From Legionella qingyii (lineage in GTDB: Bacteria > Pseudomonadota > Gammaproteobacteria > Legionellales > Legionellaceae), in NCBI RefSeq assembly GCF_003184185.1, contig NZ_QHJG01000006.1:62001-126000 (forward strand): a DNA stretch of 64,000 nucleotides. Reading direction: 5' to 3'. The notes beneath the pieces were generated by a model. The model saw nothing but the letters and a program-made list of their open reading frames with translations. It did no database searches and had not been told where the DNA came from. The first letter of the stretch is position 1; each line of letters begins with the position of its first letter. The translations under genes were made by a program, and so were the position numbers. Positions 51,777 to 59,687 of this stretch are shown here, piece after piece.

Positions 51777-53393
51777 TTATAGTGAAGAAGGAGTTAATGT
51801 AGCTTCGATGTCCAAAGAGATATCTTGTTCTAATGAACTTCCTTTTTTCTCTGAAGTAGCTAATAAACCATTCCTCATAAGCCCCTGTGTTACCATGTGC
51901 TTGGTCGCAGGTTGTTGCCAGACCGGTGCTGTAACCGGTATTTGTCCAAGAGCAATTGGTGGCTGGGGTATCGGCCTTCTTTCTGGATTAAGTTCATGTT
52001 CCTCTGCTTCCAGTAATTTAAGTTGCTCGGCGGTAGGCGTTTCGATTTGGCTTGTATAGATAAAAGGTAACATACGAAGTTTTAAAACCAACATAAATGC
52101 CTCGAATTTATTACTTAACTCACTATATCCATGTCGGGATGGAGCAGCAGATGTTGCCTGTAGTTGAGATGGTGATAAGATCTCTATGTGATTAAGATCG
52201 GTACGGTAATAAATTTTATTGTCGTCGCCTAACAAAAGTAAGGGCTGTGGTTGTCGGTATTCTTCATCAATATCAGGCATTTGTTCCAGGCCGCCATATT
52301 GTGTCTGTTGGGGCAATTTACTTCCGTTAAACACAAAGTTTAAATCTTGTAGTGAACATGCCATACCTGCCAAACAGGCTTGTTTATTAAAATAATTTTT
52401 TGCAACATCAAAATCATCATCACCACCTGCGGTAACCGGCGGCTCGCTTTTATCGGGTGATGGATCATAAATGCGTTTGGTGTAAACGGTTATTTTGTTT
52501 AATTCATCATGCAAACTGTTGACTAAAATACTTCCCCAAACCCCAAAGCGCTGTGGAAGCAGGGCACGTAAATCACCCACAAATGAAATATGACCAGCAG
52601 CAAAGTGGTCGGTATAATAGTGAAAACAGAAAAACTCCATACCCAATGCCAAAGCCTGATATCGATGGGCCAGATCCTGCAATTTGTCTCGATCCAAACC
52701 ATGAGGAGTGTGTTTGAGAACCCTAAGAAGTGCATTGAATTCACTGTTCTTTGATTGATAATTTGTATGAGTAATATACTGTTTTAACTCATAATAAATG
52801 CGTGCATATTTGAGGGCTATAAGATGACCTATAGTGTAAACACGGACAGACCATGGGGTAAAATGTGATAAATTTCTATTCAAAATGTCACTGTAATTTT
52901 TTACCCGTAGAGCAAACATAAGTTGTTGCGCGTAGAAATTTAAAGTACTTGAAAATGGGATGTAATTACCATTATTTATAGTATAAATAGTATCAATATC
53001 ACTTTGTTGTACGTTTTTATTTGCCAGCCTTTTATAAGAACTAATTAATTTTTGTTCCTCGCTCTCGGTAACTGGTTTTTTAATTAAATACTTCCCTAGC
53101 GTTTCACTGGTCCCTTTGCGATCAAAAGCTCTTCGATTAGCTTTAAACTCACCAATGCTTGGTAAATCAAGGGATACTTCTTTTCCACCAAAATAGTCGC
53201 CAGACATGGCGATAATGACGCCTGGAGATACGTTTAATCCAATGGGTTCAGGAAGCCCAATTTCATTAAACCCTTGGATCTGCAAATGCATGCTTCCTTG
53301 TACATCGAGCGTGATATATGGATTGCCTTGTAAGCTATCCCATTCTTGAAATCGTAATGCATCACCCAGTTCCGTGTGTTCATTTGTATTCAT
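51777..53393 (-). CDS. Phospholipase-C-like (PlcC/CegC1-type) protein
   Basis: 538 residues from ATG 53393 (GGAG seven bases upstream; a TTG two codons earlier is possible). The central motif HYYTDHFAAGHISFVG (about 257-272) followed by VNSLHDELNK (about 285-295) carries His and Asp residues of the sort that coordinate zinc in the bacterial phosphatidylcholine-hydrolysing phospholipase family to which L. pneumophila PlcA/B/C belong. The N-terminal ~120 residues and proline-rich C-terminal ~100 are unrecognised. No signal peptide, which suits a translocated protein. Similarity is by motif only. Confidence 0.6.
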   Translation of the reverse strand: MNTNEHTELGDALRFQEWDSLQGNPYITLDVQGSMHLQIQGFNEIGLPEPIGLNVSPGVIIAMSGDYFGGKEVSLDLPSIGEFKANRRAFDRKGTSETLGKYLIKKPVTESEEQKLISSYKRLANKNVQQSDIDTIYTINNGNYIPFSSTLNFYAQQLMFALRVKNYSDILNRNLSHFTPWSVRVYTIGHLIALKYARIYYELKQYITHTNYQSKNSEFNALLRVLKHTPHGLDRDKLQDLAHRYQALALGMEFFCFHYYTDHFAAGHISFVGDLRALLPQRFGVWGSILVNSLHDELNKITVYTKRIYDPSPDKSEPPVTAGGDDDFDVAKNYFNKQACLAGMACSLQDLNFVFNGSKLPQQTQYGGLEQMPDIDEEYRQPQPLLLLGDDNKIYYRTDLNHIEILSPSQLQATSAAPSRHGYSELSNKFEAFMLVLKLRMLPFIYTSQIETPTAEQLKLLEAEEHELNPERRPIPQPPIALGQIPVTAPVWQQPATKHMVTQGLMRNGLLATSEKKGSSLEQDISLDIEATLTPSSL

Positions 53394-53687
53394 AAGCAAG
53401 CTCCATTTTTTATTTTTATTACGCTCAAAACAATGAACTTATTAGGCCAGTTACATTTCGACTATCCTGGTTAAAATGAGCAGTTATTGCGCGATGTAAA
53501 GAGGCCCCAATGCTATTCAAATATCAGTTTTAAAAAAAAGAAAGGTTAAAAAAATAAATATAGAAGTGGGATGCAATATTTTCAAATAGGATAATTTGCT
53601 TCTTGCTTTGTCTCATAGAGTTAGTATTTCGTATCTGTAATTAAAAATAATTCAGCCATGTCAATCGATAAATATTTGATTATTTTT

Positions 53688-53736
53688 ATTTTCGATAATT
53701 TACAAATTTTCGAAAATAATTAATACTATCCGAAAT
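53688..53736. promoter_or_regulatory. Candidate operator array before the biosynthetic operon
   Basis: ATTTTCGATAAT (53688-53699) and the palindrome ATTTTCGAAAAT (53706-53717) are spaced 18 bp centre to centre. A third, imperfect site (TATCCGAAAT, centre 53731) follows 20 bp later. They stop just before the GntR gene start. Such repeated sites suit autoregulation by the GntR protein. The 360-bp gap 53400-53759 has no other visible feature. Confidence 0.45.
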
Positions 53737-53759
53737 TTTAAACTAAAGAACAATTTAAA

Positions 53760-54455
53760 ATGTCGCAAATAAAAATAAAACAATCAAAGACGAGTACGGT
53801 ATTAGAGAAATTGCGTCTAGATCTCGTGAGTGGCTATTTTGAGCCAGGCCAAAAATTGCAAATGGAACAATTAAAAGAGCGTTATGAAGTAGGATACAGT
53901 CCTTTACGTGAAGCGTTATCTCGCTTGGTAAGTCATGGCTTAGTCAGCTTTGAGGATTTATGTGGATTTTCTGTTCCTTATTTATCTTTAGCAGAATTAT
54001 ACGATCTTTATGCCGTCAGGTTTCAGATTGAAACACGTGCTCTGGAGTTATCCATAAAATATGGTGATGAATCTTGGGAGGCAGATATTATTGCCTGTTG
54101 GCATCGATATGCAAAATACCTTACCTCATCATCAAATAAACGATTAAATCCTATTGAATGGGATGCGCTACAAAAAGAATTTACCTTTACCCTTATCAAA
54201 GCCTGTCAATCTCCTTGGTTACTCAAAATCCAGGATATGTTGTATGACCATTCATCACGTTATCGCTTTTTATGCTTGGGGCACCATCATAACGATGAAC
54301 AGGTATTAACGGAATTCAAACAAGAAAATGAGGAGTTAGTCGCCGCCGTATTAGCGAGGAATACTGAAAAAGCAATTCAGATTTCGCAAATTGGCTGGGA
54401 TAACTCAATTCAAATTATGGCAGACAGTTTGAAGGATAAGGATATTTTGGAGTAA
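53760..54455 (+). CDS. GntR-family (FCD) transcriptional regulator
   Basis: 231 residues. The N-terminal winged helix has the GntR pattern (VLEKLRLDLVSGYFEPGQKL, LKERYEVGYSPLREALSRLV) and the C-terminal ~150 residues are a helical FCD sensor domain (ELYDLYAVRFQIETRALELS, ENEELVAAVLARNTEKA). It regulates genes in response to a small acid or amino-acid ligand. The following gene starts four bases after its stop, so it is the first gene of the biosynthetic operon and probably controls it; candidate operators lie directly upstream. Confidence 0.87.
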   Translation: MSQIKIKQSKTSTVLEKLRLDLVSGYFEPGQKLQMEQLKERYEVGYSPLREALSRLVSHGLVSFEDLCGFSVPYLSLAELYDLYAVRFQIETRALELSIKYGDESWEADIIACWHRYAKYLTSSSNKRLNPIEWDALQKEFTFTLIKACQSPWLLKIQDMLYDHSSRYRFLCLGHHHNDEQVLTEFKQENEELVAAVLARNTEKAIQISQIGWDNSIQIMADSLKDKDILE

Positions 54456-54459
54456 CTCA

Positions 54460-56037
54460 ATGACTGGACATAAAAAAAATTATTTGCTCATTCCCTCGGT
54501 ACCTACACCTAATGGTCGTCTGCATTTAGGCCATATTGGCGGTCCATTTTTGAGTGCAGACATACTGGCAAGATACTTCCGACTTTGTGGGCATTGCGCG
54601 TGGATAATCTCAGGAACCGACAGTTATGAATCCTACGCAGCAGGAAAAGCGGAGGAGGAACATTTAAGCCCTGAGGTTACATGTCATCATTATCATGCCT
54701 TAATCGCACAGGATTTAGAACAAATGAATATTCAATGTGATGAATTTATTAATCCACTCGATAAGAAATGGAATGCATCCTATCAAGAATGGCATGAACA
54801 GATTGTTCAACAGTTATTAGATAACAACGCTACGACGCGCTTAAAAGAAAATATGCTTTGGGATGAAACAAATCAACGTTATCTCACAGGATACTGGCTT
54901 CAAGGGAATTGTCCTATATGCTATGAAAGAACAGCGAGTTATTTTTGTGAGAATTGTGGTGCCCATTTTCGACCAGAGGAAATAATTCATGAGGGCGGTT
55001 TAGAGCAAAAGGAGGTTGAAAATATTTTTTTACAGCTTCCAAGAGATGTTGATCTCATTTCCAAAGGAATTAATCAAAACATCCAAGCACTATTTCAAAC
55101 TTATCAAGTGTTACAGAATCATCGATTCCGACTTACGACTCAGTGTGATTGGGGTTTAGCGGATAAGACTGATCCTAATCATTCAAGAACGTTGTTTAGT
55201 TATGGTTTTGTATTTGCCTATTTTTTGATGTTTGGGGAAATAGCGGCAAAAATCATGGGTATTAACAAAAATGCATTTGCTGTTGATTCTGATGTGATTA
55301 CTATTTCCAGTTTTGGTATCGATAATGCATTACCCTTTTTAAGCAGTGCCTTGGGCATTAGTTCTGGATGCCCTCAATATAAATCATTTGATTATTACCT
55401 CATGAATTATTTTTATTATCTTGATGGCAGTAAATTTTCAACAAGCCGACAGCATATGATTGGAGTGGATGAGGCCATCAATCAAAAAGGACTTTCCAGT
55501 GATATTATTCGGCTGTACCTTGCTTCGATTGATGTACGAAATCAAACAGGAAATTTTGTTATGGATGATTTCATCCAATATTACAACAAAATTGTGGATT
55601 GGCTTGAACAGCGTGTTATTCAAGGTATACAAAATCTACCTGAGCGGGTCATTAATTCTTGCACTCAATCGTTGCAACATCAATTATTCGAACTGTTTAC
55701 AACTCAGGAACATGTGTTACAACCCACTCAATTTTTACCCCATATAGGAGTTCAATCTCTAAATGACTGGATGGTTTTAAACCAAAGTATCGATCCTTGC
55801 ACCGATGATTACTTCTGGTGGTTAAAAGGGTTTTCTATGGTGATTTATCCCTACATGCCAGAACTCGGTGAAACAATCTGGCATGCGCTGGGATATGAAC
55901 AATTGCCTACGTACGCTGACTTTTTTGTTAAGCCAACTCAGTCATTACAGAAACAATTACAACTCACCCTAAAACCAATTACTCAGGAATTTGAGGCACA
56001 AGCAGAGGGAATCTGTTATGAACAAAATAAATCATGA
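54460..56037 (+). CDS. Methionyl-tRNA-synthetase-like enzyme of a natural-product cluster
   Basis: 525 residues. Class I synthetase signatures: the HIGH-type sequence NGRLHLGHIGGPFLSAD (about 17-33), a zinc-knuckle with CPIC and CENC (about 150-169), and a degenerate KMSKS, SKFSTS (about 324-329). Closest family is methionyl-tRNA synthetase, but it sits in an operon with an N-hydroxylase and a cupin. In actinobacteria a cupin-MetRS didomain enzyme (Spb40 and relatives) joins an N-hydroxylated lysine to an amino acid with N-N bond formation. Here the domain stands alone and the cupin is a separate protein. A housekeeping role is unlikely from its context. Ribosome site GGAG; coupled to the GntR gene. 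Confidence 0.85.
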   Translation: MTGHKKNYLLIPSVPTPNGRLHLGHIGGPFLSADILARYFRLCGHCAWIISGTDSYESYAAGKAEEEHLSPEVTCHHYHALIAQDLEQMNIQCDEFINPLDKKWNASYQEWHEQIVQQLLDNNATTRLKENMLWDETNQRYLTGYWLQGNCPICYERTASYFCENCGAHFRPEEIIHEGGLEQKEVENIFLQLPRDVDLISKGINQNIQALFQTYQVLQNHRFRLTTQCDWGLADKTDPNHSRTLFSYGFVFAYFLMFGEIAAKIMGINKNAFAVDSDVITISSFGIDNALPFLSSALGISSGCPQYKSFDYYLMNYFYYLDGSKFSTSRQHMIGVDEAINQKGLSSDIIRLYLASIDVRNQTGNFVMDDFIQYYNKIVDWLEQRVIQGIQNLPERVINSCTQSLQHQLFELFTTQEHVLQPTQFLPHIGVQSLNDWMVLNQSIDPCTDDYFWWLKGFSMVIYPYMPELGETIWHALGYEQLPTYADFFVKPTQSLQKQLQLTLKPITQEFEAQAEGICYEQNKS

Positions 56038-57334
56038 AATTTCCGATTTACTTGGAGTCGGTGTTGGACCATTTAATTTAAGTTTAGCGGCGCTTTTGTC
56101 GTCAGTTGATGGGATTTCCAGTGTTTTTTTTGAACAAAATAAGGAAATGATTTGGCATCCTGGAATGTTATTTCCCAAAGCTGAAATTCAGGTTAGTTAT
56201 TTAAATGATTTGGTTACGCTTGTTGATCCTACTAATCCTTATTCATTCATTGCGTATCTTGCAAAACACAAACGATTGTATCGTTTTATTAATGCGCAAT
56301 TTAAACAGGTGTTACGAACTGAATTTAGCCATTATTTAAATTGGGTGAGTCGGTCATTACCTAATTTAGTGTTTAACGAAAAGGTTGAAGGCGTTTATTT
56401 TGATAAATCTCATTTTGTTATGCAAACAACGAAGAGAACAGTTAAGGGAAGGCATCTTATTTTGGGTAATGGCTTAACGGCAAAAGTTCCTGCTTGTGCC
56501 AAACGTTATTTAGGTAATAATGTATTACATAATAAGAATTTTTTACTTAATCCTATAAATTGGCAGGGAAAAAGAGTTGCTATTATTGGTGGCGGGCAAA
56601 GCGGTGCTGAAATTGTGCAACATATTTTATCTCATGGTGAGCAATTACCTGCTGAATTAAATTGGATTTCGAAGCGATATCAACTATTGCCGATGGATAC
56701 TTCTCCATTTGTAAATGAGTTTTTCACTCCTAAATACGCCGAATATTTTTTTCATCTACCTGAAAAAGAAAAAGACTTTTTATTGCAGGAGCAACTCTTG
56801 GCCAGTGATGGTATTTCTTTGGATTTGTTACAAGCAATTTATCAAAAACTTTACAGCCTCGAATTTTTGGAAAGTAAAGCTAAGTTTTTTAAATTGTTCA
56901 CTCGTCATGCATTAACAGATATGGAGATCGAGTCAGGCGCTTATCAGTTAATTTTGACCGAGCTTGGTACCATGGGAAAAAAAATAATTTCTGCGGACAT
57001 TGTTATTCTATGCACAGGCTATCAGTGGGAATTTCCCTCTTATCTTTCCTCGATTGCAGATAAAATACCATTAAAGAATGGCGCATTTTGCATAAATCCG
57101 GATTTTTCCATTGTATGGGAGGGCCCCAAACAACATCGCATTTATGTCCAAAATGCAGCGCATCAGTCTTATGGGATCGCTGAGCCTAATTTAAGTGTTA
57201 TGGCATGGCGAAGTGCAAAAATAATTAATAGCATTGCGCAAGCGCAAATCTATGATCTGAATCATGAGAGTACGGTCTTGGATTGGGAGCAGGAATTATT
57301 TCATGAGGAACAAAAATATGCCTCAATTGCCTGA
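56018..57334 (+). CDS. Lysine/ornithine N-monooxygenase (IucD/PvdA family)
   Basis: 438 residues from ATG 56018 (GAGGG upstream), overlapping the MetRS-like gene by 20 bp. FAD site GVGVGPFNLS (13-22), the W-H-P-G-M-L segment with SYLNDLVTLVDPTNPYSF, the NADPH motif GGGQSGAEIVQHIL (about 191-204) and the C-terminal CTGYQWEFP. These enzymes hydroxylate the side-chain amine of lysine or ornithine with NADPH and O2. In hydrazine biosynthesis the lysine N6-hydroxylase supplies the substrate of the cupin/MetRS enzyme; in siderophores it supplies hydroxamates. No NRPS or IucA-type synthetase lies nearby, which favours the former. Lys versus Orn cannot be decided. Confidence 0.88.
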   Translation: MNKINHEISDLLGVGVGPFNLSLAALLSSVDGISSVFFEQNKEMIWHPGMLFPKAEIQVSYLNDLVTLVDPTNPYSFIAYLAKHKRLYRFINAQFKQVLRTEFSHYLNWVSRSLPNLVFNEKVEGVYFDKSHFVMQTTKRTVKGRHLILGNGLTAKVPACAKRYLGNNVLHNKNFLLNPINWQGKRVAIIGGGQSGAEIVQHILSHGEQLPAELNWISKRYQLLPMDTSPFVNEFFTPKYAEYFFHLPEKEKDFLLQEQLLASDGISLDLLQAIYQKLYSLEFLESKAKFFKLFTRHALTDMEIESGAYQLILTELGTMGKKIISADIVILCTGYQWEFPSYLSSIADKIPLKNGAFCINPDFSIVWEGPKQHRIYVQNAAHQSYGIAEPNLSVMAWRSAKIINSIAQAQIYDLNHESTVLDWEQELFHEEQKYASIA

Positions 57335-57668
57335 ATCTAATCTGTTTGTAAACCCCAGGTTGGTTTTTTCTAATCCCGAACATATTGCTCCCGGCGTTGT
57401 AGTAAACCCTATTGATTTTGCACAAAAAAAAGCATCCGCTCCTTTTCAAACAACTTATTTTGAAGTGATGCCTCAATGTGAAACGCCACTGGATTACCAT
57501 CAAGAGCAAGAGGTTTGGATTGTATTAAATGGAAGTGGCATTTTGACTTATGAAGGAACTGTTCACTGCCTTAAAGCACATGATTTTTTTTACTTTGCGT
57601 CGTTAAAAAAGCATCAAATCCACAACCCTATGCAAATCCCGCTTCTTATTTGCTCTATTTATTGGTAA
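57318..57668 (+). CDS. Small cupin protein (stand-alone)
   Basis: 116 residues from ATG 57318 (GAGGAA eight bases before); another start at 57303 is possible, and both overlap the monooxygenase stop. Cupin strands carry LDYHQEQEVWIVLNGSG (metal motif 1 with H and E residues) and FFYFASLKKHQIHN (motif 2 with H). The size is that of a single cupin barrel. In Spb40-type hydrazine synthetases the cupin domain is the N-N bond-forming part and is fused to the MetRS-like domain; here the two are separate but coupled in one operon with the hydroxylase. Confidence 0.82.
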   Translation: MPQLPESNLFVNPRLVFSNPEHIAPGVVVNPIDFAQKKASAPFQTTYFEVMPQCETPLDYHQEQEVWIVLNGSGILTYEGTVHCLKAHDFFYFASLKKHQIHNPMQIPLLICSIYW

Positions 57669-57745
57669 GGGATTATTGGGGGACGGCATTTGGGTAAGTG
57701 GTAAAAAAAATCCAATGGATGCGTTATAACTAATTGGGAATTTTA

Positions 57746-58195
57746 ATGAAGAAATACAAGGTGCGATGGTTGCAGTCCATTGATGAAGAAAACTGGTTCG
57801 CAATGTGGCGTGAATATATGGAGTTTTATCAAGTATCTCTACCTCCAGAAGTAGTCAATAATACATTCGAAACATTACTTTCTGCAGATAAAAAAACAGG
57901 ATGTATTATTGCCTGTGACTCCCAAAATATGGCAGTTGGGTTTCTTACTTTTATTATTCATTTAAGCACTTGGAGTATCGCCCCAGAATGTTATTTGCAT
58001 GATTTATATGTAAAACCAGAACATCGAAAAGCTGGATTGGCTAGAATGCTCATCGAAGAGTTAAAACAAGTTAGCAAATTGCAGCATTGGCATAAAGTCT
58101 ATTGGATCACCAAACCAGATAACCAGGTGGCTCGAACATTGTACGATAAAATTGGACGAGGCGAACCCTGGATCGTCTATGTTATGACAGATTAA
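57746..58195 (+). CDS. GNAT-family N-acetyltransferase
   Basis: 149 residues from ATG 57746. The acetyl-CoA-binding motif is YLHDLYVKPEHRKAGLARML (about 92-111, with the RxxGxA/G loop) followed by WITKPDNQVARTLYDKIG, the GNAT C-terminal motif. It lies 77 bp after the cupin gene on the same strand. It may acetylate the operon's product or act separately. Substrate unknown. Confidence 0.8.
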   Translation: MKKYKVRWLQSIDEENWFAMWREYMEFYQVSLPPEVVNNTFETLLSADKKTGCIIACDSQNMAVGFLTFIIHLSTWSIAPECYLHDLYVKPEHRKAGLARMLIEELKQVSKLQHWHKVYWITKPDNQVARTLYDKIGRGEPWIVYVMTD

Positions 58196-58197
58196 GT

Positions 58198-58319
58198 TAG
58201 GACTTACGAAAAAAAACAATCTCTTCGTGATTAAATGTTTTTAATTCGGTCATTTAGTATATCTAAACTCCCCCATTTAAAACATTTTTTGCCTCGACCT
58301 AGGGGGGGCGTAAGTCCTG
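58198..58319. mobile_element. Miniature inverted-repeat element, copy 3
   Basis: 122 bp with ends TAGGACTTACG and CGTAAGTCCTG, flanked by the 5-bp duplication TAAGT (58193-58197 and 58320-58324). The interior matches copies 1 and 2 with several substitutions and a G run before the right end. The insertion begins two bases after the GNAT stop codon. Confidence 0.88.
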
Positions 58320-58437
58320 TAAGTTAATCCTCATTTTCCTCCCCACATCCTGGAGGAATTTTTAAATAGTTAAATAAGATATTTTTTGACGTTAAATTCT
58401 AATAGACTATTAGTTTCGATGAAAAATAGGGATATTT

Positions 58438-59625
58438 ATGCGGGACTTCATCAAACCGGCACTTTTTAATGCACAGTTAGTAAGAAGTTTAGGATGTGCT
58501 ACTTATCAAGGTGCTGAAATTGGAGAATGTTTTGCCATAGCAAATCAAATTGAGCCAGGTAATAAAGAAAGCTGGTATGACCGATGGACTGCCTTTGGTG
58601 ATAGCAATTTCAGTATGGCTGAAACCTATCATAGTCAAGGGTTATACTATGATGCGAAAATGGCTTTTCTACGCGCATGCACTTATTATCGAACGGCGTT
58701 TTTTTTCCTGGAAGATGTACCTACTGATCCAAGGATTACACACGCATTACAATATAGCATTCGTGCTTTTCATAAAGCTCTTGAGTATTTTGAAACTCCG
58801 GTGGAAAAGGTAGAAATTCCCTTTGAAAATACGACATTGCCTGGATATCTTTACCTAAATCATACTCGGCCCAATCATCCGAAACCCATTTTAATAGACA
58901 CGGGTGGGGGCGATGGCACTAAGGAAGAATTATATTTTAGTACGGCAGCTGAGGCGTTAAAGAGAGGTTTTCATTGCTTAAATTTTGAAGGTCCGGGCCA
59001 AGGTAGTATGCTGCGATTAAATAAAATACCCTTTATCCCAGATTGGGAGCGGGTAATTGAAAAAGTCGTCGATTTTATTATTAATCGCCCTGAAATCGAT
59101 CCGAATAAGATTTTCTTAATTGGTCGAAGTTTTGGTGGTTATCTTGCTGCTCGAGCCGTAACAAAAGAACAACGAATTGCAGGCTGTATTGTTGATCCCG
59201 GTATATTTGATGCAAGTGGTAATCTCGAAGCCAAATTTAATTCCCTTAGGACTCAGTTCCCAGATCTGCAGGATGTTCCTTTAGAGCATGCTTTAACACA
59301 CCTCCTGAAAACAGATGATCATTTACGCTTTATGCTGGAAAGTCGAACGTGGCGATTTGGTGCGAAAACCGTTGAAGAAATGCTCAATAGAACTCGTGCT
59401 TACACTTTGAATGGATTGGTCGAGCGCATTAAGTGCCCCATGCTGGTTTGTGATAATACCTTAGAATACATTACATTAGGCCAAGCAAAAAAATTATATG
59501 ACCAGTTGCAATGCAAAAAACAATATATTCTTTTTCATGATGAAGACGGTACTGGTGGTCATTGTGAACCGCTTGCGCCAAGATTATTTAGTGCAAAAAT
59601 CTATGCATGGCTAAATACACTATAA
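58438..59625 (+). CDS. Alpha/beta hydrolase (FrsA/DUF1100-like)
   Basis: 395 residues: a helical N-terminal cap (~1-125) followed by an alpha/beta hydrolase domain with ILIDTGGGDGTKEELYF, FEGPGQGSMLRLN, the nucleophile elbow IGRSFGGYLAARAV (about 224-237, Ser in GRSFGG) and a terminal His in GGHCEPLAP. It resembles the FrsA/2,6-dihydropseudooxynicotine hydrolase group. The N-terminal cap suggests a C-C or ester hydrolase. Substrate unknown; a link to the preceding cluster is possible but separated by the mobile element. Confidence 0.8.
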   Translation: MRDFIKPALFNAQLVRSLGCATYQGAEIGECFAIANQIEPGNKESWYDRWTAFGDSNFSMAETYHSQGLYYDAKMAFLRACTYYRTAFFFLEDVPTDPRITHALQYSIRAFHKALEYFETPVEKVEIPFENTTLPGYLYLNHTRPNHPKPILIDTGGGDGTKEELYFSTAAEALKRGFHCLNFEGPGQGSMLRLNKIPFIPDWERVIEKVVDFIINRPEIDPNKIFLIGRSFGGYLAARAVTKEQRIAGCIVDPGIFDASGNLEAKFNSLRTQFPDLQDVPLEHALTHLLKTDDHLRFMLESRTWRFGAKTVEEMLNRTRAYTLNGLVERIKCPMLVCDNTLEYITLGQAKKLYDQLQCKKQYILFHDEDGTGGHCEPLAPRLFSAKIYAWLNTL

Positions 59626-59687
59626 ATTTTTTTCCGCGTTTACAATGAAATGCATTATCTAATAGACAACGCATAGGATGGGAATAA

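Noticed and set aside
54460..56037. Housekeeping methionyl-tRNA synthetase
   Set aside because: It overlaps an N-hydroxylase gene and follows a GntR regulator, and its KMSKS is degenerate; the biosynthetic reading fits better, though the rest of the genome was not seen.
56018..57334. Siderophore hydroxamate cluster
   Set aside because: No NRPS, IucA/IucC-type synthetase, or siderophore exporter or receptor is nearby; the cupin and MetRS-like genes point elsewhere. It is not fully excluded.
37610..58319. Three similar 124-bp repeats considered as CRISPR or regulatory RNA repeats
   Set aside because: They are kilobases apart, have inverted ends and target duplications; no spacer array exists, so a mobile element explains them.
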